From NCBI RefSeq assembly GCF_016921195.1, contig NZ_JAFGYF010000001.1:682001-746000 (forward strand): a stretch of 64,000 nucleotides of DNA, read 5' to 3'. Both the position numbers and the translations under genes were made by a program. Origin of the DNA: Cellulosimicrobium cellulans (GTDB taxonomy: Bacteria; Actinomycetota; Actinomycetes; Actinomycetales; Cellulomonadaceae). Positions 24,116-32,202 of this stretch are shown one piece after another. The notes under the pieces are model-generated. The model worked only from the letters and a program-made list of their open reading frames with translations. It was not told where the DNA came from and did no database searches. Every line of letters begins with the position of its first letter. The stretch's first letter is position 1.

Positions 24116-24739
24116 ATGCCCTCGGACAAGGTGGACCTCAAGGCGCACTACCGCGAGCTGTACGCCCCGCCGCGCGGGCGGTTCGTCGAGGTGGACGTCC
24201 CGACCCTCGCCTACCTCGCGGTCGACGGCGAGGGCGACCCGAACACGTCGCCCGCCTACGCGGCGGCGGTCGAGGCGCTCTTCTCCGTCTCGTACGCCGT
24301 GAAGTTCGCGAGCAAGCGGGAGGGGCGCGACTACGTCGTCGGGCCGCTGGAGGGCCTGTGGACGGCCGAGGACCCGGGCACGTTCGTCCGTCGTGAGAAG
24401 GACGCGTGGCGCTGGACGCTGCTGGTCCTCCAGCCCGACTGGGTGGACGAGGACCTCGTGGTCGCGGCCACGGAGACGGTCCGGGCGAAGAAGGATGCGC
24501 CGGCCGCGCTCGACCTCGTGCGCCGCACGAGCCTCACCGAGGGCCGGTCCGTGCAGACGCTCCACGTCGGGTCGTACGACGACGAGGGCCCGGTGCTCGC
24601 GGAGCTGCACGACGTCTACCTGCCGGAGCACGGGCTCACGTTCGCCGGGCCGCACCACGAGATCTACCTGAGCGACGTGCGGCGCACGGACCCCGCCAAG
24701 CTGCGCACCGTGCTGCGCCAGCCGGTCCGGCCGGTCTGA
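24116..24739 (+). CDS. GyrI-like small-molecule-binding domain protein
   Basis: A 207-residue soluble protein. DVPTLAYLAVDGEGDPNTSPAYAAAVEALFSVSYAVKF (about residues 22-60) is the typical opening of stand-alone GyrI-like (SOUL/SbmC-type) proteins, which bind hydrophobic small molecules in a two-lobed cleft; some hydrolyse cyclopropanoid compounds. It lacks the AraC-type DNA-binding half seen in related regulators. The gene is monocistronic, apparently leaderless, and ends 21 bp before the convergent nrdG-like gene. Specific ligand unknown. Confidence 0.87.
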   Translation: MPSDKVDLKAHYRELYAPPRGRFVEVDVPTLAYLAVDGEGDPNTSPAYAAAVEALFSVSYAVKFASKREGRDYVVGPLEGLWTAEDPGTFVRREKDAWRWTLLVLQPDWVDEDLVVAATETVRAKKDAPAALDLVRRTSLTEGRSVQTLHVGSYDDEGPVLAELHDVYLPEHGLTFAGPHHEIYLSDVRRTDPAKLRTVLRQPVRPV

Positions 24740-24760
24740 CGCCGCGGCGGCGGGTCGTCC

Positions 24761-25474
24761 TCAGGCGGCGGTCCGGCGCCGTGCCCAGGCGAGGTCGGCG
24801 TCGTCGAGCACGTCGGCGAGGCGGCGGCCGGCGAGCGTGCGCGCCCAGGCGGGGGACGCGCCGTCGGCTACGGCCTCCTGGAGGACCCACTCCCGCACGC
24901 CGAGGCGGCGCAGGTGCGTGCCGAGCGCGAGGAGCTCGGTGCGCGAGTGCACGCTCGGGTCGACCGTGGTCCGCACCTCGTGGTCGACGCCGGAGCGCAG
25001 GAGCACGGCCAGCGCCTCGAACGCGCGGCGTCCCGACGGGATCGTGCCCGTCACGACGGGGTAGCGGGACGGCAGGTGCTTGATGTCGAGCCCGACCCAG
25101 TCCACGAACGGCAGGAGCCGTGCGAGCCGTGCGGGCCAGGGCCCGGCGGTGTGCAGCCCGACGTCGAGGCCGAGGCCGCGCACGTCGTCGATCGCGCCGA
25201 GCAGGCCGGGGTGGAGCGTCGGCTCGCCGCCCGAGAACACGACGCCGTCGAGCAGCCGGCGGCGCGGGGCGAGGAACGCGACGACCTCGGACCACGGGAC
25301 CGCGTCACCGGGCGGCGGCGTCCCGTGGGCCGCGACCGCGCACAGGGCCGGGTGGTGGCAGTACCCGCAGTGCCACGGGCAGCCCTGCGTGAGGACCGTC
25401 GCCACCCGCCTCCCGGGCCAGTCCGTGACGGACAGCCGGTTCAGTCCGGCGACCACGAGGCCGGGGCGGGTCAT
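24761..25474 (-). CDS. nrdG: Anaerobic ribonucleotide reductase activating protein (radical SAM, NrdG-like)
   Basis: A 237-residue radical SAM enzyme. The [4Fe-4S] ligands are Cys32, Cys36 and Cys39 in CPWHCGYC (CxxxCxxC), followed by VVFSGGEPTLH, the SAM-binding GGE motif, and DWVGLDIKH. This matches NrdG-type activases, which install a glycyl radical on NrdD. ATG 25474 has AAGGAG just upstream. No nrdD is adjacent: the upstream neighbour is an efflux operon and the downstream gene converges, so the partner must lie elsewhere, or this is a different glycyl-radical activase. The 158 bp upstream hold only a weak hairpin (25510-25532). Confidence 0.85.
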   Translation of the reverse strand: MTRPGLVVAGLNRLSVTDWPGRRVATVLTQGCPWHCGYCHHPALCAVAAHGTPPPGDAVPWSEVVAFLAPRRRLLDGVVFSGGEPTLHPGLLGAIDDVRGLGLDVGLHTAGPWPARLARLLPFVDWVGLDIKHLPSRYPVVTGTIPSGRRAFEALAVLLRSGVDHEVRTTVDPSVHSRTELLALGTHLRRLGVREWVLQEAVADGASPAWARTLAGRRLADVLDDADLAWARRRTAA

Positions 25475-25632
25475 CGGGACTCCTTCCGACGCACGACGGC
25501 CCGGCAGTCCGGCGGGTCGGGGCCGCCCGCCGCGCTGCCAGGACCTCGAACGTAGCGCCGCGGCCCGGTGCGCCGGACCGGTCGAAGGTCCCGACCTGCC
25601 CGGCGCCCCGACGACGTCCCCGGTCGTGGCGC

Positions 25633-27618
25633 TCAGCCGGACGGCGGACCGCCGAACCCGCCGCCCCCCTGGGGGAAGCCGCCGCCCGGGAAGCCGCCGG
25701 GGACGTCGCCGACCGAGAAGCCCTCGCGCGCGTCCGACCCGCCCGAGCCGAGACCCGCGAGCCCCGACGACCCGTCGTCGTCCTGGACGAGCTCCTGGGT
25801 GAGGTCGGCGAGCACGACCTGGTCGCCCGCCGCGAGACCGTCGGTGATCTCGGTGAGCTCCGGCCCGACGGCGCCCGTCGTCACGGTCACCGTGCGGACC
25901 TCGGCGCCGTCGAGCACCCGGACCGTGCGCGCCGACCCGTCGGCCGTCACGGCGGACGTGGGGACGACGAGCGCGTCGTCCACCGCCGCGACGGAGATGG
26001 TGGCGGCGGCGGACGCGCCCTCCGGCAGCTCGCCGTCGACCGGGTCGAGCGCGACCGTCGCGGCGTACGACGGCGTCGACGTCTGCGAGTCGCTGAGCAC
26101 CGCGACGCTGCTCACGGTCCCCGTGTACTCGGCGCCGGTCGCGGGCACGGTCGCCGTGACGGTCTGCCCGACGGCCACGAGCTTGACGTCCGCGAGGTCG
26201 AGCATGGACGACAGGACGTATCCGCCGTCGCCGAGGATCGTCACCGCGGCGTCGCTCGCGGCGACCGACGTCCCGGCGACCACGTCGACCTGCGCCACGG
26301 TCCCGGCGATCGGTGCCGTGAGCGTGCCCGCAGCAGCCGCGGCCTCCGCGACGTCCACCTGTCGCTCGGCGACCGTCACGGCGGCGCGGTCGGCCAGGAT
26401 CCGCTCGGCCGTGACGGTGCCCGACGACGTCACGCCCCCGGCGGCGTCGGCACGCGACGGCGCGGAGCCTCCGGACGACTGCCCACCCGACGGCAGCGTC
26501 GAGGAGCCGTCCGACGGTGCGCCGGACACGCCGCCCGAGGTGCCACCTGACGGCGCGGCGGCGCCCGCGCCGGGCGTCGTCGTGGAGCCGTCGGACCCGC
26601 CGGCCGGGCTCGACCCGCCCGTGCCGCCGGCCCCGGTCTCCTGCGCGTCGAGGAGCGCGCGGACGGCGGCGTCGAGCGCGGCGGACCGCTCGCCGAGCGT
26701 GGTGACGGCGTCGTCGAGGTCCGCGACGAGGTCGACGAGCGCGCCCTGGGCGGTGCCGGTCGCCTGCTGGGCGGCGTCCGTCGCGACCAGCGCGTCCTGC
26801 GCGGCGACGACCGCCGCGGCGCACGCGGCGAGGTCCGCGGCGGTGGCCCCGGCCCCCGCGTCGTCACCGAGGACGGCGGTGCACGCGCCGCCGTCGCCCG
26901 TCGCGGCGTCGACCGCGTCTCCCGAGGCGCCGAGCGCCGTCGTGCCCGCGAGCAGCGCGTCCTCCACGGACTCGTACCCGGCCAGCAGGGCGTCCTGCGC
27001 GGCCTGCACGTCCGCCTGCGCGGCGTCGAGCGCGTCGCGTGCGCTCGTGACGGCCTGCTCCAGCGCGCCGGTGCTGCCCGCGTCCAGGGCGACGGCGCGG
27101 GTCTCCCCGGCGCTCGTCGTGCCGACGAGCAGCACCGCGGCGCTCGCGGCCGAGCTCGCGCCGGCAGCGCCCGAGCCGGACGCCCCGGACGCGGACGTCG
27201 TCGACTCACTGCTCGACGAGGTGCCCGACGCCTGCGCCTCGAGGTCGTCCGCGAGCGCCTGCTGCGCCTCGGCGAGCGCCTCGTCCGCCTCGTCGACGGC
27301 GTCCTGGAGCTCGTCGGCGTCGAGGGTCGCGAGGACGTCGCCCGCCGCGACGCGGTCGCCGGCCGCGACCTCGACGGTCGCGACCGTGCCCGACGTGCCG
27401 AACGTCGTGTCGGCGCGGGACGCCGACGCGACCGTGGCGCTCGTGGACACCTGCTGCGCGACGTCACCCGTGACGACGGTCGCGGTGCGGTACCGGGCGT
27501 CGTCCGGGCGCAGCGCGTACGCCGTGCCCCCGGCGCTCACGACCGCGAGCGCGACGGTCGCCGCGACGAGCCGCCGGCGCCTCGACCGGCGGCGACGGCG
27601 GACGACCGTGTCACGCAT
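25633..27618 (-). CDS. HlyD-family efflux adaptor with long coiled-coil (second adaptor of operon)
   Basis: A 661-residue membrane-anchored protein. A basic N terminus and one membrane segment (about residues 18-37) precede a biotinyl-lipoyl-like domain (TVATVEVAAGDRVAAGDVLATLDADEL, near 75-105). A very long Ala/Asp/Glu-rich helical hairpin follows (about 105-350), interrupted by Ser/Gly-rich spacers, then the second lipoyl half (GTLTAPIAGTVAQVDVVAG) and beta-barrel domains. The tail is a Gly/Phe/Pro-rich stretch. It resembles MacA-type adaptors, but is longer than the usual 400 residues or so. It overlaps the upstream lipoprotein stop. A GTG at 27627 is an alternative start. Confidence 0.85.
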   Translation of the reverse strand: MRDTVVRRRRRSRRRRLVAATVALAVVSAGGTAYALRPDDARYRTATVVTGDVAQQVSTSATVASASRADTTFGTSGTVATVEVAAGDRVAAGDVLATLDADELQDAVDEADEALAEAQQALADDLEAQASGTSSSSESTTSASGASGSGAAGASSAASAAVLLVGTTSAGETRAVALDAGSTGALEQAVTSARDALDAAQADVQAAQDALLAGYESVEDALLAGTTALGASGDAVDAATGDGGACTAVLGDDAGAGATAADLAACAAAVVAAQDALVATDAAQQATGTAQGALVDLVADLDDAVTTLGERSAALDAAVRALLDAQETGAGGTGGSSPAGGSDGSTTTPGAGAAAPSGGTSGGVSGAPSDGSSTLPSGGQSSGGSAPSRADAAGGVTSSGTVTAERILADRAAVTVAERQVDVAEAAAAAGTLTAPIAGTVAQVDVVAGTSVAASDAAVTILGDGGYVLSSMLDLADVKLVAVGQTVTATVPATGAEYTGTVSSVAVLSDSQTSTPSYAATVALDPVDGELPEGASAAATISVAAVDDALVVPTSAVTADGSARTVRVLDGAEVRTVTVTTGAVGPELTEITDGLAAGDQVVLADLTQELVQDDDGSSGLAGLGSGGSDAREGFSVGDVPGGFPGGGFPQGGGGFGGPPSG

Positions 27619-28594
27619 CGCTCTCACCGTCCCCCTGGTCGTCCTGCCCGTCCCGGCCGCCGAGGAAGCCGCCGCGGCCCCCGCGGAAGCCGCTCGTGCA
27701 GCCGTCGGTGCCCGGTGCCGAGACGCTCAGGCTCGTCGCGCTGAAGGTCCCGTCGTCCGCGCTCTCGCCCTGGGCGGTGAGGCACTGCCCGACGACGACG
27801 TCCGCGCCCGACCCGGCGCGCTGGACGGTGTAGGTGGTCGCGTCGTCGACCGTGACGCTCTCCTCGGTGCTCTCGCCCTCGGGAGAGGTCCTGCTCACGG
27901 TGATCGTCGCGCCGTCGACGGCGGTGACGAGCCCGGTGGTCAGGCCGCCGAACCCTCCGTCCGGGCGCCCCGCGCCGTCGGGTGCGCCGGAACGCACGTC
28001 GCTCGGTGCGTCGTCGGGTCGCTCGAGGTCGGTGGGCAGATCGGTCGGCGCGCCGTCGGGGCGCTCGCCGCCGGGGAACCCACCGTCCGGGAAGCCGCCG
28101 CCGAGCCCACCGGTGCACTCGCCGTCCACGGGCTCCGCCACGGCGACGCTCGCGGCCGCGTCGTCCTCGGCGGCGCCGGCCGCCGCGGCGCCGCTCGCGT
28201 CACCGCTCTCGTCGCCGGGCGTGCCGCCGGGGGAGCCGGAGAAGGCCACGACGCACGACCCGACGGCCACGTCGGCGAGCGTGCCGTCGACGGTCACGGT
28301 GACCGTCGTGCCGTCGGACCACGAGACCGCGGTCTGCGACTCGTCGTCCTGGACCTGCGCCGTCGTGCCGTCGACGGCGGCGACCTCACCGGAGACCCCG
28401 GGCGCGCGGCCTCCGCCGCCTGGGGATGCGGCGTCGGGCGCGTCGTCGTCGGCGGACGTGGCGGACGTCGAGGGGTCGGGGGTCGCGGCGTCGGACGCCG
28501 AGCACGCGGCGAGCGCGAGCACCAGGCCGACGGCGCCGGCGGCGACGAGCGCGGTGCGCCGGGGGAGCGGGGGGCGGGTGGAGCGCGAGGTCAT
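27611..28594 (-). CDS. Lipoprotein with DUF5666-like domains
   Basis: A 327-residue predicted lipoprotein: basic start, hydrophobic segment and lipobox LAAC with Cys31. Two copies of a small beta domain are visible, one near residues 65-115 (VSGEVAAVDGTTAQVQ, VAVGSCVVA) and one near 215-285 (TTGLVTAVDGATITVS, VVVGQCLTAQ), both of DUF5666 type with a conserved Gly-x-Cys. Between and after them are Asp/Gly/Pro-rich linkers, and the tail is FRGGRGGFLGGRDGQDD. It lies between the permease and the second adaptor of the efflux operon and may be an accessory subunit outside the membrane. Function not established. Confidence 0.8.
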   Translation of the reverse strand: MTSRSTRPPLPRRTALVAAGAVGLVLALAACSASDAATPDPSTSATSADDDAPDAASPGGGGRAPGVSGEVAAVDGTTAQVQDDESQTAVSWSDGTTVTVTVDGTLADVAVGSCVVAFSGSPGGTPGDESGDASGAAAAGAAEDDAAASVAVAEPVDGECTGGLGGGFPDGGFPGGERPDGAPTDLPTDLERPDDAPSDVRSGAPDGAGRPDGGFGGLTTGLVTAVDGATITVSRTSPEGESTEESVTVDDATTYTVQRAGSGADVVVGQCLTAQGESADDGTFSATSLSVSAPGTDGCTSGFRGGRGGFLGGRDGQDDQGDGESDA

Positions 28595-28637
28595 GGGACT
28601 CTCCGGTTGAGGACGGACGGGTGCGGTGGTCGTGCGG

Positions 28638-29855
28638 TCACTCGCTGCGCAGCGCGTCGATGGGCGCGAGGCGCGCGGCGCGCACCGCGGGGTAGACGCC
28701 GAACACGAGCCCGATGGCCAGCGCGACGGCGATCGAGCCGCCGACCGCGAGCGGCGAGACGACGATCGACGACCCCAGCGCGGCGGGGAGCGTGATTGCG
28801 GCGACGACGCCGAGGAGCGCGCCGACGAGGCCGCCGGTGACGCCGAGGATCGACGCCTCCGTGAGGAACTGGCGGCGGATCGCGCCGGGCGGGGCGCCGA
28901 GCGCCTTGCGCAGGCCGATCTCGCGCGTCCGCTCGGTGACGGACACCAGCATGATGTTCATGACGCCGATGCCGCCGACGAGCAGGGACAGGCCAGCGAC
29001 GCCGGCGAGCAGGACGGTCAGGGTGCGGTAGACCGACGTCGCCGCGGACACGAGCGAGTCCTGGGAGTCGATCGTGAAGTCGGCCGCGTCCGCGCTGCTC
29101 GCGCCGTGCAGCGCGAGGAGCAGGGACTCGGCCTCCTGGTACGCGGCGGAGATCGCGTCGGTGTCGGTCGCCTTGAGGTAGACGGTGCTGACCGACGTGT
29201 CGGTGCCGCCGGTGACGGCCGACGTCATCGCGGTCAGGGACACCACGGCCGTGTCGTCGAGGTTGGTCGACGTGCTCGACCCGGCCGGCTCGAGCACGCC
29301 GACGACGTCGAAGGTCGTGCCGGCGATGCTCACCGTGCGGCCGACGACGTCCGCCCGGCCGAACAGCTCGGTCGCCGTCTCGGGGCCGAGCACGACCTCG
29401 TCGGTCGAGGCGGCGTCGACGAACTCCCCGGACGCGAGCTCGCGCGAGCGCACCTCGAGCCAGTCTCCGGTGACGCCGACGACGGTCGTCGTCCAGTTGG
29501 CGTCGCCCGCCTCGAGCGACTGCGACGACTCCTTCTCGGCGGTGACGGCGGCGACGTCGGGCACCGCGACCCGCGAGGCGAGGGCGTCGGCGTCGGCGAC
29601 GGTGAGCGTCGAGGCGGAGCCGAACCCTCCCCGGATCCCGGAGGAGTCCGTGGACGACCCGGGGGTGACGATGAGCAGGTCGGACCCGAGCGCGCTGATG
29701 TCCTCGGACACGTCCTTCTGCGTCCCCAGGCCGAGCCCGACCGTGAGGATCACGGCGGCGATGCCGATGAGGATGCCGAGCACCGTGAGGAGCGAGCGCA
29801 GCGTGTGCGCGCGGATCGCGTGCCACGCCGTGGCGGCGGTCTCGGTCCAGCTCAT
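28638..29855 (-). CDS. MacB-like ABC transporter permease
   Basis: A 405-residue permease with the MacB layout: one N-terminal membrane segment ([21 protein letters not shown], residues 20-40), a large extracytoplasmic domain (about 45-270, MacB_PCD type), then three C-terminal segments including [28 protein letters not shown], the FtsX hallmark. ATG 29855 overlaps the ATPase stop. Such permeases work by mechanotransmission with HlyD/MacA adaptors; in a Gram-positive cell the substrate would be released at or beyond the membrane. Probable cargo is a peptide, lipid or macrolide (inferred from the family). Confidence 0.92.
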   Translation of the reverse strand: MSWTETAATAWHAIRAHTLRSLLTVLGILIGIAAVILTVGLGLGTQKDVSEDISALGSDLLIVTPGSSTDSSGIRGGFGSASTLTVADADALASRVAVPDVAAVTAEKESSQSLEAGDANWTTTVVGVTGDWLEVRSRELASGEFVDAASTDEVVLGPETATELFGRADVVGRTVSIAGTTFDVVGVLEPAGSSTSTNLDDTAVVSLTAMTSAVTGGTDTSVSTVYLKATDTDAISAAYQEAESLLLALHGASSADAADFTIDSQDSLVSAATSVYRTLTVLLAGVAGLSLLVGGIGVMNIMLVSVTERTREIGLRKALGAPPGAIRRQFLTEASILGVTGGLVGALLGVVAAITLPAALGSSIVVSPLAVGGSIAVALAIGLVFGVYPAVRAARLAPIDALRSE

Positions 29856-30598
29856 GCCGCGACCACCGGCTCGTCCGAGGTCACGAGGCCGTCGAGCACG
29901 CGCACGACCCGCCGGGACCGCTGCGCGACCTCGTGCTCGTGCGTGATGAGGACGATCGTGCGGCCCTGCGCGTGCAGCGCGTCGAGGAGGTCGAGCACGT
30001 CGGCCGTCGAGCGCGAGTCGAGGTTGCCCGTCGGCTCGTCCGCGAGGACGAGCGCCGGCTCACCGACGAGCGCCCGCGCGACCGCGACGCGCTGCTGCTG
30101 GCCGCCCGAGAGCTGGCCGGGGCGGTTCGCGGTGCGGTCCGCCAGCCCGACGCGCGCGAGCGCCTCCGCGGCCCGAGCGCGGCGCTCCGCAGGGGCGACG
30201 CCGCGATACACGAGCGGGAGCTCGACGTTCCGCAGCGCCGACAGGGACGGCAGCAGGTTGAACTGCTGGAAGACGAAGCCGATCTGCTCGTTGCGCACGC
30301 TCGCGAGGTCGGTCTCGTCCATGTCGTCGACGTCGTCGCCCGCGAGCCGGTACGTGCCCGACGTGAGCGTGTCGAGGCAGCCGAGCACGTTCATGAGCGT
30401 CGACTTGCCCGAGCCCGACGGCCCGACGATCGCGACGTACTCGCCGCGTTCGATCCGCAGGTCGACGCCGCGCAGCGCCTCGAACTCGAGGTCGCCCGTG
30501 CGGTAGGTCTTGCGCGCGCCGCGCAGGTCGATGACGGGCGTGGGGCCCGCGGTAGCGGTCGGGGTCGCCGGCCCGACGGCGGTCGTCGCCGCGGTCAC
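29852..30598 (-). CDS. MacB-type ABC transporter ATP-binding protein
   Basis: A 248-residue ATPase. Walker [11 protein letters not shown]-loop [15 protein letters not shown], signature [15 protein letters not shown], Walker [14 protein letters not shown] and switch His in VLITHEHE are all intact. The first 20 residues are a Thr/Ala/Pro-rich leader. Its GTG overlaps the stop of the first adaptor gene (GTGA) and its stop overlaps the permease ATG, so adaptor, ATPase and permease are translationally coupled. Confidence 0.94.
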   Translation of the reverse strand: MTAATTAVGPATPTATAGPTPVIDLRGARKTYRTGDLEFEALRGVDLRIERGEYVAIVGPSGSGKSTLMNVLGCLDTLTSGTYRLAGDDVDDMDETDLASVRNEQIGFVFQQFNLLPSLSALRNVELPLVYRGVAPAERRARAAEALARVGLADRTANRPGQLSGGQQQRVAVARALVGEPALVLADEPTGNLDSRSTADVLDLLDALHAQGRTIVLITHEHEVAQRSRRVVRVLDGLVTSDEPVVAA

Positions 30599-32007
30599 GG
30601 GGTCCCGCCCTGGCCGCCGGGACGTGCGCCCGTCTGCGACGGGTCGAACCCCTCGGGGAAGCCCTGCCCGCCCGGGCGACGCTGTGACGGGTCGAAGCCC
30701 TCGGGGAACCCCTGCTCGCCGGTGCCGCCCTGCTGGCCGCCCTGCCCCCGGCCCGCGACCGGCGTGAAGGCCGTGTACTGCACCGTGTCGCCCTCGGCGA
30801 GGCCCGCGACGATCTCGACGGACTGGCCCGACGCCTCGCCGGTCTCCACGACCTGCTCGGACGTCGACCCGTCCTCGGCTACGAGCGTGACCACGGAGGC
30901 GCCGTCGTCGTTCGTCGAGACCGCCGCGGCGGGGACGGAGAGCACGTCGGTGCGGCGCTCTGTGACGATCGAGACGTCGACGCTCACGCCGTCGTACAGG
31001 CCCTCGGGGCTGCCGGTGACGCTGATCGAGACGGGGTACGCGACCGCGCCCTGGGTCGTGGACGGCAGGCGGCCGATCTCGCTCACCGTGCCGAACACGG
31101 TGCCGGGGAGGTCGTCCGAGGTCATCTCGACCTGGTCGCCCGTCTCGATCGTCGCGACGTCGGCCTCACCCACGCTCACGTCGACGGTCCACGCGTCGGT
31201 GCCCACGATCGTGAACGCCGCGGTGTCGGACGAGCCCGACGACGCACTGCTGCCCGACCCGCCGGTCGACGCCCCGGGGACGGTGCCGGTGCCGCCGGGC
31301 GAGCCCGACCCGGTCGAGGCGGAAGAGGCCGACGACGCGCCGACCGTGTCGCCGACGGCGACACCGACCGACGTCACGAGACCGGCGGCCGGGGCGGTCA
31401 GGGCCGCGTCGGCCATCGCTGCGGCGGCGTCGTCGTAGGCCTGCTGCGCGACCGCGACGGCGGACTCGCGCGCCTCGACCGCGGCCCCGCCGGCGTCGCT
31501 GCCGTCGTCCGACTCCTGCGCGTCGGCCAGATCGGCCTGCGCCTGCGCGAGGTCGGCGTTCGCCTGGGCGAGCGCCGCGTCGAGCTGCAGGGTGTCGATG
31601 GTGGCGAGCGTCTGCCCCACCTCGACCGTGTCGCCCGCGGCGACCTCGACCGTCTGCACGGTGCCGGCCGCCGCGAACGAGACGTCCTCCTGGACGCTCG
31701 GCGTGAGCGTGCCCGTGGTCGTCACGGTCTGCTCGAACGTGGCCGTGGCCGCCTGCGCGGTGACGGGCTGCGCCACCCCGGCCTCCTGCGCCGCCGACGC
31801 ACGGGGTCGCAGGACCGTGAGGTAGACGACGAGCGCGGCGACGAGAAGGACGGCGACCGCGCCGACGACGAGCGCGCGACGGCGCGGGCGCGGGCCGCGA
31901 AGGCGACGCGCGAGGCGTTCGCGGCGCGTGCCGGCAGTGCCGGGCGGGTGGTCGGGGGACGTCCCCCTCGGTGCGGTCGCGGACGACCGTGTGCGCTGCT
32001 GCAGCAC
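30595..32007 (-). CDS. HlyD/MacA-type efflux adaptor (first gene of operon)
   Basis: A 470-residue adaptor. After an Arg-rich N terminus comes a membrane segment (about residues 46-66), a first lipoyl half (AGTVQTVEVAAGDTVEVGQTLATIDT), a short helical hairpin (ALAQANADLAQAQADLADAQ), the second lipoyl half with a Ser/Gly-rich insertion, and MacA-like beta domains. The C terminus is Gly/Gln-rich and contains GFPEGFDPSQ twice. The gene leads an operon of five: adaptor, ATPase, permease, lipoprotein, second adaptor. The 195 bp upstream hold the conserved-foot hairpin at 32130-32186. Confidence 0.9.
   Translation of the reverse strand: MLQQRTRSSATAPRGTSPDHPPGTAGTRRERLARRLRGPRPRRRALVVGAVAVLLVAALVVYLTVLRPRASAAQEAGVAQPVTAQAATATFEQTVTTTGTLTPSVQEDVSFAAAGTVQTVEVAAGDTVEVGQTLATIDTLQLDAALAQANADLAQAQADLADAQESDDGSDAGGAAVEARESAVAVAQQAYDDAAAAMADAALTAPAAGLVTSVGVAVGDTVGASSASSASTGSGSPGGTGTVPGASTGGSGSSASSGSSDTAAFTIVGTDAWTVDVSVGEADVATIETGDQVEMTSDDLPGTVFGTVSEIGRLPSTTQGAVAYPVSISVTGSPEGLYDGVSVDVSIVTERRTDVLSVPAAAVSTNDDGASVVTLVAEDGSTSEQVVETGEASGQSVEIVAGLAEGDTVQYTAFTPVAGRGQGGQQGGTGEQGFPEGFDPSQRRPGGQGFPEGFDPSQTGARPGGQGGTP
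30634..30714 (-). repeat. Direct repeat in the first adaptor gene
   Basis: Two 33-bp copies (30634-30666 and 30682-30714), differing at a few bases, encode QGFPEGFDPSQ twice at the extreme C terminus of the adaptor. Confidence 0.85.
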
Positions 32008-32129
32008 CCTCGTCTCCCTGGCTCGGCGCCGCCCGGGCGGCGGCGGTCGATCGGGAGGCTAGGGAGGCAGGTTGGGGCGAACGTAGCGCGCGGCTGTGCG
32101 CAGGCTATGAGCGCAGGTCCCCGGACGCG

Positions 32130-32186
32130 CCGAACCCGGGGTCGCTCCCCGATCCGGAGGTGGATCGGGGGCGGCCCCGGGTTCGG
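32130..32186. terminator. Long hairpin with GCCGAAC foot, between convergent-type units
   Basis: Left arm 32130-32155 pairs with right arm 32162-32186 over about 25 bp with one bulged base and one G-U pair. It begins at CCGAACCCGGGG and ends CCCCGGGTTCGG, and lies 17 bp beyond the stop codon of the 1325-residue enzyme gene (minus strand), so it is that gene's likely terminator. Confidence 0.8.
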
Positions 32187-32202
32187 TGGGTGAGCCGGTC
32201 GG

